From Enterovirga sp. (lineage in GTDB: Bacteria; Pseudomonadota; Alphaproteobacteria; Rhizobiales; Beijerinckiaceae), in assembly GCA_028290385.1 (NCBI GenBank), contig JAQGJZ010000059.1:1-10292 (forward strand): a stretch of 10,292 nucleotides of DNA, in the 5' to 3' direction. The stretch's first letter is position 1. The number at the start of each line of letters is the position of its first letter. Under the pieces are notes generated by a model. It did not search any database, was not told the DNA's origin, and saw only the letters and a program-made list of their open reading frames with translations. Shown piece after piece: positions 1 through 7,466 of this stretch. Position numbers and translations under genes: made by a program.

Positions 1-963
1 ATACTCGGCGGCGTAGTAGCCGTCGATCTGGCTCGTGCGCGGCAGCAGGCAGCCGAATTCCTCGCCGCCAAGCCGCGCGAACAGGGAGCCGGGCGGCAGC
101 GCATCTGCCGCGAGCCGGGCGAAATTCTCCAGCACCGTGTCACCGGCCGCGTGGCCGTGGGCGTCGTTGATGCCCTTGAAATGGTCGATGTCGAGCAAAC
201 ACAGCACGGCCTCCTCGCCGGGCTGGGCGGCCGCGAGTTCGCGCTCGCCGCGCTCCACGAAGGCCCGCCGATTGAGGGCGCCGGTCAGGGGATCACGGGA
301 CGCCATGGTCCTCTGCTCCTGCTCTACACGCTCCTTTGAGATCGCGAGAAACAGGAAGGCGAGCAGCACGGTCGCGAGCAGGGCCTCGAACGCATGGGCC
401 GTGATCCACGGAATGCTGAAGATCGTCGCGTCGTGGCTGGCGCCGAAAGCCATGAGAGCGCCCGGGCGGCAGGCCATGGCGACGGCATGCAGCACCAGCA
501 CGATGCAGATGGGGGCGCGGGAGGCGAGACGTTCGGGACACGTGCGACGCATCTCGATCGCACAGGCGAGGGAGTAGCCCGCGGTCAGGAGCGAGGCGGC
601 GAGCACGCGCGCCCCGAAGTTGTTGTAGAAGGCCGGGACGGCGCAGAGCGCGATCCAGAGACACGCGCCGGCGCCGAGGCCCCACCAGTTCGGCTTCCGG
701 CCGGCAAACGATCGACAGCCGGTCCAGAGAAGGCCGTACGAGCAGAAAATCGCCGCGTTGGCGATCACCACCGTGAGCAGGTCCGGCGCACGCCCCCGCA
801 GGGCGAAGAGGCAGGACGCGAACGCGGCGAGAAGAAAGCCCGACCCCCACCAGGCGAGCGCGCCAATGCGGCGGCTCTGCCGCCAGGAGAAGAGCAGCAA
901 GCCGCCCAGCAAGGTCGTCACGAAGATGGTGACGACGATCAGGGTCCAGAGGTCTAGCCGCAT
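1..963 (-). CDS. Membrane-anchored GGDEF diguanylate cyclase (partial, C-terminus off the left edge)
   Basis: The frame read from the ATG at 963-961 stays open for 321 codons to the window edge, so the C-terminus is missing. Residues 1-207 are strongly hydrophobic and look like six or seven membrane helices (roughly 5-27, 34-56, 60-80, 96-115, 118-136, 149-168 and 183-207), joined by a short linker (about 208-221) to a GGDEF domain. That domain begins with the usual SRDPLTGALNRRAF (222-235). It has the metal-binding stretch LLDIDHFKGIND (256-267, Asp258) and an intact active-site GGEEF (299-303). The family condenses two GTP to cyclic di-GMP at the inner face of the membrane. The inhibitory RxxD site expected just before GGEEF is absent (PPGS instead), so product feedback is probably lost. 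The membrane part matches no sensor family I can name. The upstream Shine-Dalgarno is weak. The product class is secure; the signal it senses is unknown. Confidence 0.9.
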   Translation of the reverse strand, partial: MRLDLWTLIVVTIFVTTLLGGLLLFSWRQSRRIGALAWWGSGFLLAAFASCLFALRGRAPDLLTVVIANAAIFCSYGLLWTGCRSFAGRKPNWWGLGAGACLWIALCAVPAFYNNFGARVLAASLLTAGYSLACAIEMRRTCPERLASRAPICIVLVLHAVAMACRPGALMAFGASHDATIFSIPWITAHAFEALLATVLLAFLFLAISKERVEQEQRTMASRDPLTGALNRRAFVERGERELAAAQPGEEAVLCLLDIDHFKGINDAHGHAAGDTVLENFARLAADALPPGSLFARLGGEEFGCLLPRTSQIDGYYAAEY

Positions 964-1038
964 CCCAGCACCGACAAGGGGTTTGCGCCCTCCGTCGGCG
1001 GCAGGTTAGGCGGAAAGGGTTGGTGGGTCGTTGACGAA

Positions 1039-1056
1039 GCCGGAGAACGGTCCGGC
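1039..1056 (-). terminator. Weak stem-loop after the lipoprotein gene
   Basis: GCCGGA and TCCGGC form a 6-bp stem with a 6-nt loop, 10 nt downstream of the lipoprotein stop codon on the minus strand. No clear run of U follows, so it is at best a poor intrinsic terminator or an mRNA 3'-end stabiliser. The rest of the 103-nt gap to the GGDEF gene shows no other clear signal. Confidence 0.22.
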
Positions 1057-1066
1057 CAGATGGCGA

Positions 1067-1474
1067 TTACCGCGGCTGCCCCGTCCGGCAGCGATAGGCC
1101 ACGCCCTCGACCCAGGACCAATCGCGCTTGATCCGGCGGACCAGGAGCAGGTGTGTCGCGCCGCGGCGCAGGGCCTCGTCGCGCAGCGGCTCGATGCGAA
1201 CGGCAAAGTTGTCCGCTTCGGGCAGCACGCCCCAGCCGCCATAGGGCGGAACCGCGGCCGGGCTCGAGGCCGGGACCGGAACCGTGAGCGCGCCGTAGAC
1301 ATAAGGCCCGCGCCCGTCGGTGCGAACCGGCCCGCCGACCGAGCCGAGCGAGCGGCAGGCCGCCATGTCCGCCGGCGAATCGACGATCGCGATCGGCTCG
1401 CGCGGAACCGGGAAGTAGCCGCAGCCCGCAAGAAGGCCCGCACCGAGCAGCGCCGCAATGAAGGGCTTCAGCAT
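1067..1474 (-). CDS. Small outer-membrane lipoprotein, DUF4156-like
   Basis: A 135-residue protein starting at the ATG at 1474. The start is supported by AGGA about 7 nt upstream and because it places a classic lipoprotein signal peptide at the N-terminus: positive K3, a hydrophobic run, then lipobox LLAGC (14-18) with Cys18 as the lipidated residue. The residue after Cys18 is Gly rather than Asp, so sorting to the outer membrane is expected. The mature part has CRSLGSVGG (40-48) and, near the end, LRDEALRRGATHLLLVRR (97-114). That layout (Cys, LG.V.G, then LR.EA...GAT.) resembles the small DUF4156/RcsF-type periplasmic lipoproteins. Cys40 and Cys129 could form a disulphide. Function is not known. 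An in-frame ATG 11 codons earlier (1507) would bury the signal peptide and is disfavoured. It lies between the transglutaminase and diguanylate cyclase genes on the same strand. Confidence 0.82.
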   Translation of the reverse strand: MLKPFIAALLGAGLLAGCGYFPVPREPIAIVDSPADMAACRSLGSVGGPVRTDGRGPYVYGALTVPVPASSPAAVPPYGGWGVLPEADNFAVRIEPLRDEALRRGATHLLLVRRIKRDWSWVEGVAYRCRTGQPR

Positions 1475-1517
1475 ATCGTCGTCCTGTCGAGGGCGCACCG
1501 GCGCCACCGCCCATCCC

Positions 1518-1545
1518 TAGTAGCCGGCCCGCCTTGTCTCGACAA
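1518..1545 (-). promoter_or_regulatory. Possible sigma-70-type promoter for the lipoprotein gene
   Basis: Read on the minus strand, TTGTCG (1545-1540) is followed after 16 nt by CTACTA (1523-1518), about 43 nt upstream of the lipoprotein ATG. This is a moderate match to the alphaproteobacterial CTTGAC/CTATAT pattern. The -35 lies in a small palindrome, TTGTC-GA-GACAA. If real, the lipoprotein gene is transcribed separately from the transglutaminase gene upstream. Confidence 0.28.
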
Positions 1546-1561
1546 TCCGGCCCCCAACGCC

Positions 1562-4500
1562 TCACGCCCGCGGGGCAGGCCGGCGCAGGTCGAGGGTGAG
1601 CGGGTATTCGAGGCTCGGCTCTTCCGGCGGAATGGCGATCGGTCCCGGGGTGTGCCCGTGCTCCTGGAAGCGCGCCAGGCGCCGCCCTTCCGCCTCCAGG
1701 CTGTTGACCGGGAACGTGTCGTAGACCCGACCGCCTGGGTGGACGACGTGGTACATGCAGCCGCCGAGCGAACGGCCGCTCCACTCGTCCAGCACGTCGA
1801 ACGTGAGCGGCGCATGGACGGGGATCGTCGGATGCAGTCCCGAGCTCGGCTGCCACGCCTTGAAGCGCAGCCCCGCGACCGCCTCGCCCGAGACGCCTGT
1901 CGGGGCCATGGGCAGGGGGCGGCCGTTGCATGCGATACGGTGCCGGCCCGGCACGAACCCGCTGGCCTTGACCTGGAGGCGCTCGACCGAGCTGTCCACG
2001 TAGCGGACGGTGCCGCCGCCGCTATTCTCCTCGCCGAGCACGTGCCAGGGCTCGAGCGCCTGCCGCAATTCGAGCCGGACCCCGCCGTGCTCCGCGGTGC
2101 CGTAGAGCGGAAACCGGAACTCGCGCTGCGCCTCGTACCAGGCGGGATCGAGCAGATAGCCGGCCCCCCGCAGGTCGCCGATCACGTCCAGAAAATCCGC
2201 CCACAAGAAGTGCGGGAGCATGAAGCGGTCGTGCAGCGCGGTCCCCCACCGTACAAAGCCTCCCTCCTGCGGCTCGCGCCAGAACCAGGCGATGATGGCG
2301 CGCAGCAGCAGCTGCTGGGCGAGGCTCATCCGGGCATCCGGCGGCATCTCGAAGGAGCGGAACTCGAGAAGTCCGAGCCGCCCGGTCGGGCTGTCGGGCG
2401 AGTACAGCTTGTCCATGCAGATCTCGGCCCGGTGCGTATTGCCGGTCACGTCGACTAGGACGTTGCGGAACACGCGGTCGACCAGCCACAGCGGCGGCTT
2501 CTCGGCCTCCGGCCCCGGGATCTGGGCGAGGGCGATCTCGAGTTCGTAAAGGCCCTCGTGCCGCGCCTCGTCCGAGCGCGGCGCCTGGCTGGTCGGACCG
2601 ATATACAGCCCGGCGAACAGGTAGGAGAGGGACGGGTGCCGCTGCCAATAGAGCACGAGGCTCTTCAGCAGGTCCGGGCGGCGCAGAAAGGGTGAATCGG
2701 CCGGCGTCGTGCCGCCGAGCACGACGTGGTTGCCGCCCCCGGTGCCCGTGTGGCGGCCGTCGAGCAAGAATTTCTCCGCCGACAGCCCGAGCGCGCGCGC
2801 ATCGTCGTAGACCGCCGTCGTGATCGCGACGGTTTCGCGCCAGCTCTTGGCCGGGTGCACGTTGATCTCGACCACGCCGGGGTCGGGCGTCACCTTGATG
2901 GTGTCGATGCGGGGATCGTAGGGCGGGGGGTAGCCCTCGACATGGATCGGGTGTCCGACCTCGGCTGCGGAATCCTCCAGCATGGCCAGAAGTTCGAGGT
3001 AGTCCTCGACCCGCTCCAGCGGTGGCATGAACACGCGGAGCGTGCCCCCGCGCGCCTCGATCGCAATCGCGGTGCGCACGGCCACCTGACGCCGCGGCGA
3101 CCTGCTGCGGCCGCCCGAGGGTGCATCGGGCAGGTCGTTCCGCGCCTCCAACGGATCCTGGGGCGAGTAGTACGGGTAATGCTCCGGCGGGACATGCGGG
3201 AGCGAGGCGAGCGGCAAGCGCGAGCCGAGCGGCGCATCGCTCGGCAGGACAAGCAGCTCGCCGCGCCGAAACGTCCACGCTTCGGAGACCCAGCTTCGGC
3301 CGCCCTCTTCTTCCAGGCTCATCAGCGGCAGCGCGTAGCCGACGGGCTCCCCGAGCCCGCCCGTAAAAACCTTCACCATGCGGGCGCGGGCTTCGGGATC
3401 ACCCAGCTTCGGGTCCTCGGGCGTGACGTTGGCCGGCAGCTTCGCCTCTTCGCCCATCCAATGAACCGGGTCTTCGTAGGCCGGCAGGATGTACTCGGAG
3501 AGGCCCAAGCGCCCGGCCAGCGCCTCCATCAGGCGCCCCGCCTCGCGCGCGCCGGCCCCGGAGGGTGAGTCCTCGTGTGCGATCAGGTCGGGGTCGCGCC
3601 AGATCGACCGGCCATCCCGGCGCCAATGCAGCCCGAAGGCCCAGCGCGGCAGGCTTTCGCCCGGATACCACTTGCCCTCGCCATAATGGAGCAGCCCGCC
3701 CGGCGCGAAACGCTCCCTGAACCGGCGCACCAGCTTATCGGCGAAAGCCCGCTTCGTCGGCCCGATTGCGGCGGCGTTCCATTCCGCCGCGCCGAGATCG
3801 GCGGTGTTCACGAAGGTCGGCTCGCCCCCGATGGTGAGTCGCACATCCTGCGCGGCGAGGTCGCGATCGACCGCTTCGCCGAGCTGGTCCAGCGCCTGCC
3901 ACTGCGCGTCCGAAAAGGGCTTCGTGATCCGCGGTGCCTCGGCGATGCGGGTCACGTCCATCTCGAAGTGAAAACGGACCTCGGCAGGCTCGTTCGTGCC
4001 CGAGAGCGGGGCTGCGGACCGGTAATGCGGCGCTGCCGCGAGCGGGATGTGCCCTTCGCCGCAGAGGAGGCCGGAGGTGGAATCAAGGCCAAGCCAACCG
4101 GCCCCCGGCAGGTAGGCCTCCGCCCAGGCGTGCAGGTCGGTGAAGTCGCGCTCCGGCCCCGGCGGGCCCTCGACCGGCTCCCCGTCGGGCGTGAGCTGGA
4201 CGAGGTAGCCCGACACGAACCGGGCCGCAAAGCCGAGCCGCCGGAGCAGGTGCACGAGCAGCCAGGCGGAATCCCGGCACGAACCCTTCCTCAAGCGCAA
4301 GGTTTCGTTTGGGCTCTGCACCCCGGCTTCGAGCCGGGCCCCATACGCGATCTCGCGCGCGATCAGGGCATTCGCCGCGGTCAGGAACTGGACGGTGTTG
4401 GTTTCACCCCGCAGCGGCGCGATGAACGCGTCGACGAGGTCCGCGTCTTCGTCCTGGGCAAGATAGGGGGCGAGCTCGGCCCTGAGGTCGGCAGGGTATT

Positions 4501-4813
4501 CGAACGGCCAGGCCGACGCGAACTCCTCGACAAAGAAGTCGAACGGATTGCGGGCCGCGAGTTCGGCCGTGAGGTCCACCTCGATGCGCAGTTCCGAGAT
4601 CTTCTCGGGGAAGACCAGGCGCGCGTTCCAGTTGCCGTTCGGATCGAGGTGCCAGTTCAGGAAGTGCTGGGCCGGCGCGACCTTGAGGGAATAGCTCGGC
4701 ACGGCCGTGCGGCCGTAAGGCGCGGGACGCAACCGGACGATCTGCGGGCCGAGCCGGATCGGGCGATCGTACGTGTAGGTGGTGACGTGATGAAGGGCGA
4801 CGAGGATCGACAC
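1562..4813 (-). CDS. Transglutaminase-like / DUF2126 fusion protein
   Basis: A 1083-residue cytoplasmic protein, a usual full length for the transglutaminase-DUF2126 family. Residues 1-90 are the typical N-terminal beta domain, opening with [17 protein letters not shown] (8-24). Residues about 140-250 are a transglutaminase-like cysteine-protease fold with the catalytic triad visible: Cys179 ([10 protein letters not shown]), His228 ([11 protein letters not shown]) and Asp244 (LGLDSTSGL). From about 320 ([13 protein letters not shown]) to the end is DUF2126. It contains [10 protein letters not shown] (649-658), [17 protein letters not shown] (685-701) and [11 protein letters not shown] (815-825). 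These look like the active-site strands of glutamine-synthetase/GCS-type carboxylate-amine ligases. The start is GTG at 4813: the homologous N-terminus begins exactly there and the longer open frame upstream runs antisense to phoR. The Shine-Dalgarno is weak, as is common in such genes. Family members often neighbour DUF403 and circularly permuted ATP-grasp genes, proposed to make or process a peptide modification; none is seen here. Substrate unknown. Confidence 0.93.
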   Translation of the reverse strand: MSILVALHHVTTYTYDRPIRLGPQIVRLRPAPYGRTAVPSYSLKVAPAQHFLNWHLDPNGNWNARLVFPEKISELRIEVDLTAELAARNPFDFFVEEFASAWPFEYPADLRAELAPYLAQDEDADLVDAFIAPLRGETNTVQFLTAANALIAREIAYGARLEAGVQSPNETLRLRKGSCRDSAWLLVHLLRRLGFAARFVSGYLVQLTPDGEPVEGPPGPERDFTDLHAWAEAYLPGAGWLGLDSTSGLLCGEGHIPLAAAPHYRSAAPLSGTNEPAEVRFHFEMDVTRIAEAPRITKPFSDAQWQALDQLGEAVDRDLAAQDVRLTIGGEPTFVNTADLGAAEWNAAAIGPTKRAFADKLVRRFRERFAPGGLLHYGEGKWYPGESLPRWAFGLHWRRDGRSIWRDPDLIAHEDSPSGAGAREAGRLMEALAGRLGLSEYILPAYEDPVHWMGEEAKLPANVTPEDPKLGDPEARARMVKVFTGGLGEPVGYALPLMSLEEEGGRSWVSEAWTFRRGELLVLPSDAPLGSRLPLASLPHVPPEHYPYYSPQDPLEARNDLPDAPSGGRSRSPRRQVAVRTAIAIEARGGTLRVFMPPLERVEDYLELLAMLEDSAAEVGHPIHVEGYPPPYDPRIDTIKVTPDPGVVEINVHPAKSWRETVAITTAVYDDARALGLSAEKFLLDGRHTGTGGGNHVVLGGTTPADSPFLRRPDLLKSLVLYWQRHPSLSYLFAGLYIGPTSQAPRSDEARHEGLYELEIALAQIPGPEAEKPPLWLVDRVFRNVLVDVTGNTHRAEICMDKLYSPDSPTGRLGLLEFRSFEMPPDARMSLAQQLLLRAIIAWFWREPQEGGFVRWGTALHDRFMLPHFLWADFLDVIGDLRGAGYLLDPAWYEAQREFRFPLYGTAEHGGVRLELRQALEPWHVLGEENSGGGTVRYVDSSVERLQVKASGFVPGRHRIACNGRPLPMAPTGVSGEAVAGLRFKAWQPSSGLHPTIPVHAPLTFDVLDEWSGRSLGGCMYHVVHPGGRVYDTFPVNSLEAEGRRLARFQEHGHTPGPIAIPPEEPSLEYPLTLDLRRPAPRA

Positions 4814-4936
4814 GGAGCATCCGGGCTGTCGGGGTCGGGCCCCTTGGAAAATCGGAAACGGTCCACCGGCGCAGCGGCCACGCCTTCTCCCGCGGTGCAA
4901 GAGGCGCGCCGGAGAAAGTGGCGGGGTCGCGACGTT

Positions 4937-4964
4937 CAACCCAGCAAACGCGCAACGTGGGTTG
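4937..4964. repeat. Inverted repeat CAACCCA / TGGGTTG
   Basis: CAACCCA at 4937-4943 and TGGGTTG at 4958-4964 are perfect inverted copies separated by 14 nt. The spacing, about 21 bp centre to centre (two helical turns), would suit a dimeric regulator. The pair could also form a hairpin, or be part of a dispersed palindromic repeat. It sits 70 nt upstream of the phoR ATG. Confidence 0.5.
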
Positions 4965-5022
4965 CCGATCCCGCTGGCCCCGGCGATACCCGGCCTCATC
5001 GCCCTCATCAGGGACCGAAGGC

Positions 5023-5028
5023 GGGGAG
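5023..5028 (+). promoter_or_regulatory. Ribosome binding site of phoR
   Basis: GGGGAG lies 5 nt before the ATG at 5034. It decides this start over the in-frame TTG at 4962, which has no comparable site and would add 24 residues of unlikely sequence. Confidence 0.7.
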
Positions 5029-5033
5029 AACGG

Positions 5034-6287
5034 ATGCGCTGGACCGGAGCGCGGGAACGAGCCCGCCCCCGTGCGGCGATCGGGGCCGCGGCCGCGACCG
5101 CCGCGATGCTGATCGTATTGGCAGCCCGGGGCGAGTTCAGCACGCCCGTGCTGCTCGCCGGCCTTGGGGCGATCGCGCTCGCCTGGCTGTGGCGCGACGC
5201 CCGTGTCGAGGGCGGGCCGATCGATGGACGCGCCGAGGCTCCGGCTTCCCTTCTGCCCTCTGCCTCCGTGTTCCCGGATCCTGTGATCCTGGTCGACCGC
5301 AGGCTGGTGGTGGCCGAGGCGAACGAGGCGGCCCGGGGCGTGCTCCCGGGCCTGAAGGACCGGCAGCCGCTGGCCTTCGCGCTCCGATCCCCGGCGGTGC
5401 TCGAATCCATCCCGGCCGTGGTGGCGACGGGCGAGCCGGCCCGGGTCGAGATCGGCGGCCGGACGGGCAACGAACCCGTCTGGGAGATCCGGATCCGGCG
5501 CCTGATCGCGGGCGACCGGGCGACCCTCGGCGAGCCGGCGGTTGCCTTGTTCTTCCGCGACCTGTCGGACGAGCGCCGCCTGGAAAGGATGCGCGTCGAC
5601 TTCATCGCCAATGTCAGCCACGAGTTGCGCACGCCGCTCGCGTCGCTCTCCGGCTTCATCGACACGCTGAAAGGGCCCGCAAAGGCCGACCAGAATGCGC
5701 GCGAGCGCTTTCTCGACATCATGCAGGCTCAGGCGCAGCGGATGACGCGTCTGATCGACGACCTGCTCCAGCTCTCGCGCGTGGAGCTCAAGGAGCATGT
5801 GCCGCCGGCCACCCCGGTCGATATCGCCTCGACCGTGGCGCACATGGTCGAGCTCATGGGTCCGCTGGCGCGTGACCGCGGGGTGGAGCTCGCGCTCGAC
5901 GTTCCGGAGGAGCCGGTCCGGATTCTGGGCGATCGCGACGAGCTGCTGCGGCTGGTGGAAAACTTGGTCGAGAACGCCATCAAGTATGGCGGCAGCGGCG
6001 GCGCCGTGACGATCTCGGTCGCCCGCCTCTCCGCTCAGGGCGCGCAGGCCGAACGGGTCGAACTCGCCGTCCGTGACCGGGGCCCCGGGATCCCGGCCGA
6101 GCATCTTCCGCGCCTGACGGAACGCTTCTACCGCGTGGATGTTTCGGAAAGCCGGATCCAGGGCGGGACCGGGTTGGGCCTCGCCATCGTCAAGCACATC
6201 GTCGGTCGTCACCGCGGACGCCTCTCCATCGAGAGCGAGCCCGGTAAGGGGGCGACGTTCCGGGCCGTGTTCCCGGCCGCGGCGTGA
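5034..6287 (+). CDS. phoR: Phosphate regulon sensor histidine kinase PhoR
   Basis: A 417-residue inner-membrane sensor kinase. Two N-terminal membrane helices (about 13-31 and 36-53) are joined by almost no periplasmic loop, as expected for PhoR, which senses phosphate through the Pst transporter and PhoU rather than directly. A PAS-like domain follows (about 75-175, starting [21 protein letters not shown]). The HisKA domain carries the phosphoacceptor His196 in the hallmark [16 protein letters not shown] (190-205). The HATPase domain shows the N box ([13 protein letters not shown], 308-320, Asn314), G1 (DRGPGIP, 348-354), the F box (ERFYRVD, 363-369) and G2 ([15 protein letters not shown], 377-391). 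It phosphorylates the response regulator PhoB when phosphate is low and removes the phosphate when it is plentiful. phoB is not next to it in this window. The stop codon lies only 14 nt before the Pho box that serves pstS. Confidence 0.96.
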   Translation: MRWTGARERARPRAAIGAAAATAAMLIVLAARGEFSTPVLLAGLGAIALAWLWRDARVEGGPIDGRAEAPASLLPSASVFPDPVILVDRRLVVAEANEAARGVLPGLKDRQPLAFALRSPAVLESIPAVVATGEPARVEIGGRTGNEPVWEIRIRRLIAGDRATLGEPAVALFFRDLSDERRLERMRVDFIANVSHELRTPLASLSGFIDTLKGPAKADQNARERFLDIMQAQAQRMTRLIDDLLQLSRVELKEHVPPATPVDIASTVAHMVELMGPLARDRGVELALDVPEEPVRILGDRDELLRLVENLVENAIKYGGSGGAVTISVARLSAQGAQAERVELAVRDRGPGIPAEHLPRLTERFYRVDVSESRIQGGTGLGLAIVKHIVGRHRGRLSIESEPGKGATFRAVFPAAA

Positions 6288-6301
6288 ACCAGAATCCGCC
6301 C

Positions 6302-6330
6302 CTGTCATTGAACTGTCATGTGAGCGTCAT
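6302..6330 (+). promoter_or_regulatory. Pho box: three PhoB half-sites in tandem
   Basis: CTGTCAT (6302-6308), CTGTCAT (6313-6319) and GCGTCAT (6324-6330) are spaced exactly 11 bp apart. The first two form an 18-bp Pho box, CTGTCATTGAACTGTCAT, that is nearly the E. coli consensus; the third is a slightly weaker half-site in the same phase. In characterised Pho promoters PhoB binds such direct repeats and replaces the -35 contact. It sits between phoR and pstS and should activate pstSCAB-phoU in phosphate starvation. Two weak candidates for the -10 are TACGAG (6330-6335), 10 nt after the first box, and TAGACA (6353-6358); I cannot choose between them. Confidence 0.9.
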
Positions 6331-6449
6331 ACGAGTGCGGCGGCCCGGTCGCTAGACATCCGGCGCCGACCCCTCGGGGCCCGGCCATTGAGGATCGGGG
6401 AACCCCGGCGTGCCCTGACGCGCTGTGCGGCCGATCGGTGGAGACGAAG
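6331..6449 (+). other. Long GC-rich leader of pstS
   Basis: About 119 nt lie between the Pho box and the pstS ATG. The stretch contains short self-complementary segments, CCCC-TC-GGGG (6370-6379) and CGGGG-AA-CCCCG (6396-6407). The two-nt loops are too tight for simple hairpins, but alternative pairings are possible. No known riboswitch or terminator with a U-tract is recognised, and no small gene with a good start is evident. Confidence 0.35.
6440..6443 (+). promoter_or_regulatory. Ribosome binding site of pstS
   Basis: GGAG lies 6 nt before the ATG at 6450. It overlaps an in-frame GTG at 6438, which therefore is not the start; using the ATG also gives a normal signal peptide. Confidence 0.65.
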
Positions 6450-7466
6450 ATGAAACCTCGCTTTTTTGCGGCTGCCGCCCTCGGCGCGGCCGTCATGCTG
6501 TCCGGCGCGGCCTCTGCGCAGGAGATCACCGGGGCCGGCGCGAGCTTCCCGTTCCCGGTCTATGCGAAGTGGGCCGAGGCCTATAAGGCCGCGACCGGCG
6601 TGACCGTGAATTATCAGTCCATCGGCTCCGGCGGCGGCATCCGCCAGATCAAGGCGCGCACCGTCGATTTCGGCGCGACCGATGCTCCCCTGAAGGCCGA
6701 CGAGCTCGACAAGAGCGGGCTTGTCCAGTTTCCGACGGTGCTCGGCGGCGTCGTCCCGGTCGTCAACATCCAGGGCATCGAGCCTGGGCAGATCAAGCTC
6801 ACGGGCGAGGTGCTGGCCGACATCTACCGTGGCCGGATCAAGAAGTGGAGCGATCCGAAGATCGCCGAGCTGAACGGCGGGCTGACGCTGCCCGACGCGA
6901 ACATCACGCCGGTGTACCGGTCCGACGCGTCCGGAACGACAAGCATCTTCACCACCTACCTGTCGGAGGCATCGGCGCAGTTCAAGAGCGAGCTCGGCGC
7001 CAACACGACCGCCGATTGGCCCGTGGGGCAGGGCGGCAAGGGCAACGAGGGCGTCGCGGCGACCGTGAAGCAGGTCCCGAACGCGATCGGCTATGTCGAA
7101 TACGCCTATGCCAAGCAGAACAAGCTGCCGGTCACGCAACTGCGCAACAAGGATGGCCAGTTCGTGGTGCCGGATGCCGAAGCCTTCGCGGCGGCGGCGA
7201 CGAACGCCGATTGGAGCGCGCAGCCCGGCTTCGGCATCTCTCTGACCAGCCAGGCCGGCGCGAAGGCCTGGCCGATCACGGCGCCGACCTTTGTTCTGAT
7301 CCCGAAGGAGCCGAAGGACGCCAAGCGGGCGGCCGAGGTGGTCAAATTCTTCGATTGGGCCTTCAAGAACGGCGGCAAGCTCGCCGCCGATCTCGACTAT
7401 GTCGCCCTTCCAGAGAAGGTCGCGAGCGAGGTCGGCGCAAAGGCCTTCACGTCGGTGAAGATGTAA
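6450..7466 (+). CDS. pstS: Periplasmic phosphate-binding protein PstS
   Basis: A 338-residue precursor. It has a Sec signal peptide (K2, R4, hydrophobic 5-19) and a likely cleavage after ASA (21-23), leaving a mature protein starting QEITGAG. The soluble domain shows the PstS ligand loops: GAGASFPFPVYAKW (28-41), YQSIGSGGGIRQI (55-67), VDFGATDAPL (72-81) and YRSDASGTTSIFTTYL (156-171). The Arg, Ser, Gly and Thr residues that hold the phosphate oxyanion in characterised PstS are in place. It captures inorganic phosphate with high affinity and delivers it to PstC/PstA. It is the first gene of the operon, directly downstream of the Pho box. A stem-loop just after its stop codon may protect this part of the mRNA and allow extra PstS to be made. 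Confidence 0.97.
   Translation: MKPRFFAAAALGAAVMLSGAASAQEITGAGASFPFPVYAKWAEAYKAATGVTVNYQSIGSGGGIRQIKARTVDFGATDAPLKADELDKSGLVQFPTVLGGVVPVVNIQGIEPGQIKLTGEVLADIYRGRIKKWSDPKIAELNGGLTLPDANITPVYRSDASGTTSIFTTYLSEASAQFKSELGANTTADWPVGQGGKGNEGVAATVKQVPNAIGYVEYAYAKQNKLPVTQLRNKDGQFVVPDAEAFAAAATNADWSAQPGFGISLTSQAGAKAWPITAPTFVLIPKEPKDAKRAAEVVKFFDWAFKNGGKLAADLDYVALPEKVASEVGAKAFTSVKM

Larger units (their letters stand above)
4814..5033. other. Divergent intergenic region between the DUF2126 gene and phoR
   Basis: These 220 nt must hold promoters for both the minus-strand transglutaminase gene and plus-strand phoR. I find no convincing -35/-10 pair and no CTGTCAT-type Pho half-sites on either strand. The middle holds a 7-bp inverted repeat (4937-4964). 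Read on the minus strand, about 4890-4970 resembles sequence that recurs between genes in related genomes. Two CCTCATC copies (4994-5000 and 5003-5009) lie 9 bp apart near the phoR start. Confidence 0.5.

Noticed and set aside
1534..1545. Palindrome TTGTC-TC-GACAA after the DUF2126 stop as a terminator
   Set aside because: Only 5 bp with a 2-nt loop and no U-tract; the flanking CCGG pairs are unevenly spaced. It is better read as part of a possible promoter.
1031..2458. Long plus-strand open frame antisense to the lipoprotein and DUF2126 genes
   Set aside because: Low-complexity composition typical of an antisense shadow; the minus-strand proteins have recognisable domains.
4994..5009. Two CCTCATC copies upstream of phoR as a Pho box
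   Set aside because: The spacing is 9 bp rather than 11 and the sequence is not CTGTCAT-like.
4962..5033. TTG start adding 24 residues to PhoR
   Set aside because: No good ribosome binding site, and it lies within the inverted repeat; ATG 5034 has GGGGAG at proper spacing.
4814..5722. Longer N-terminus for the DUF2126 protein (open frame continues upstream to 5722)
   Set aside because: The extra 303 residues are Ser/Arg/Ala-rich and antisense to phoR; the family N-terminus begins at the GTG at 4813.
3575..5875. A very long plus-strand open frame running antisense to the DUF2126 gene and into phoR in another frame
   Set aside because: It is Arg/Pro/Gly-rich, matches no family and covers two well-supported genes. 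Such frames arise from high GC content at third codon positions.
4404..6308. 634-codon minus-strand open frame antisense to phoR
   Set aside because: No domain recognised, composition of a shadow frame; it overlaps both phoR and the DUF2126 N-terminus.
6438..6449. GTG start for PstS 4 codons upstream
   Set aside because: It overlaps the Shine-Dalgarno of the ATG at 6450, which gives a standard signal peptide.
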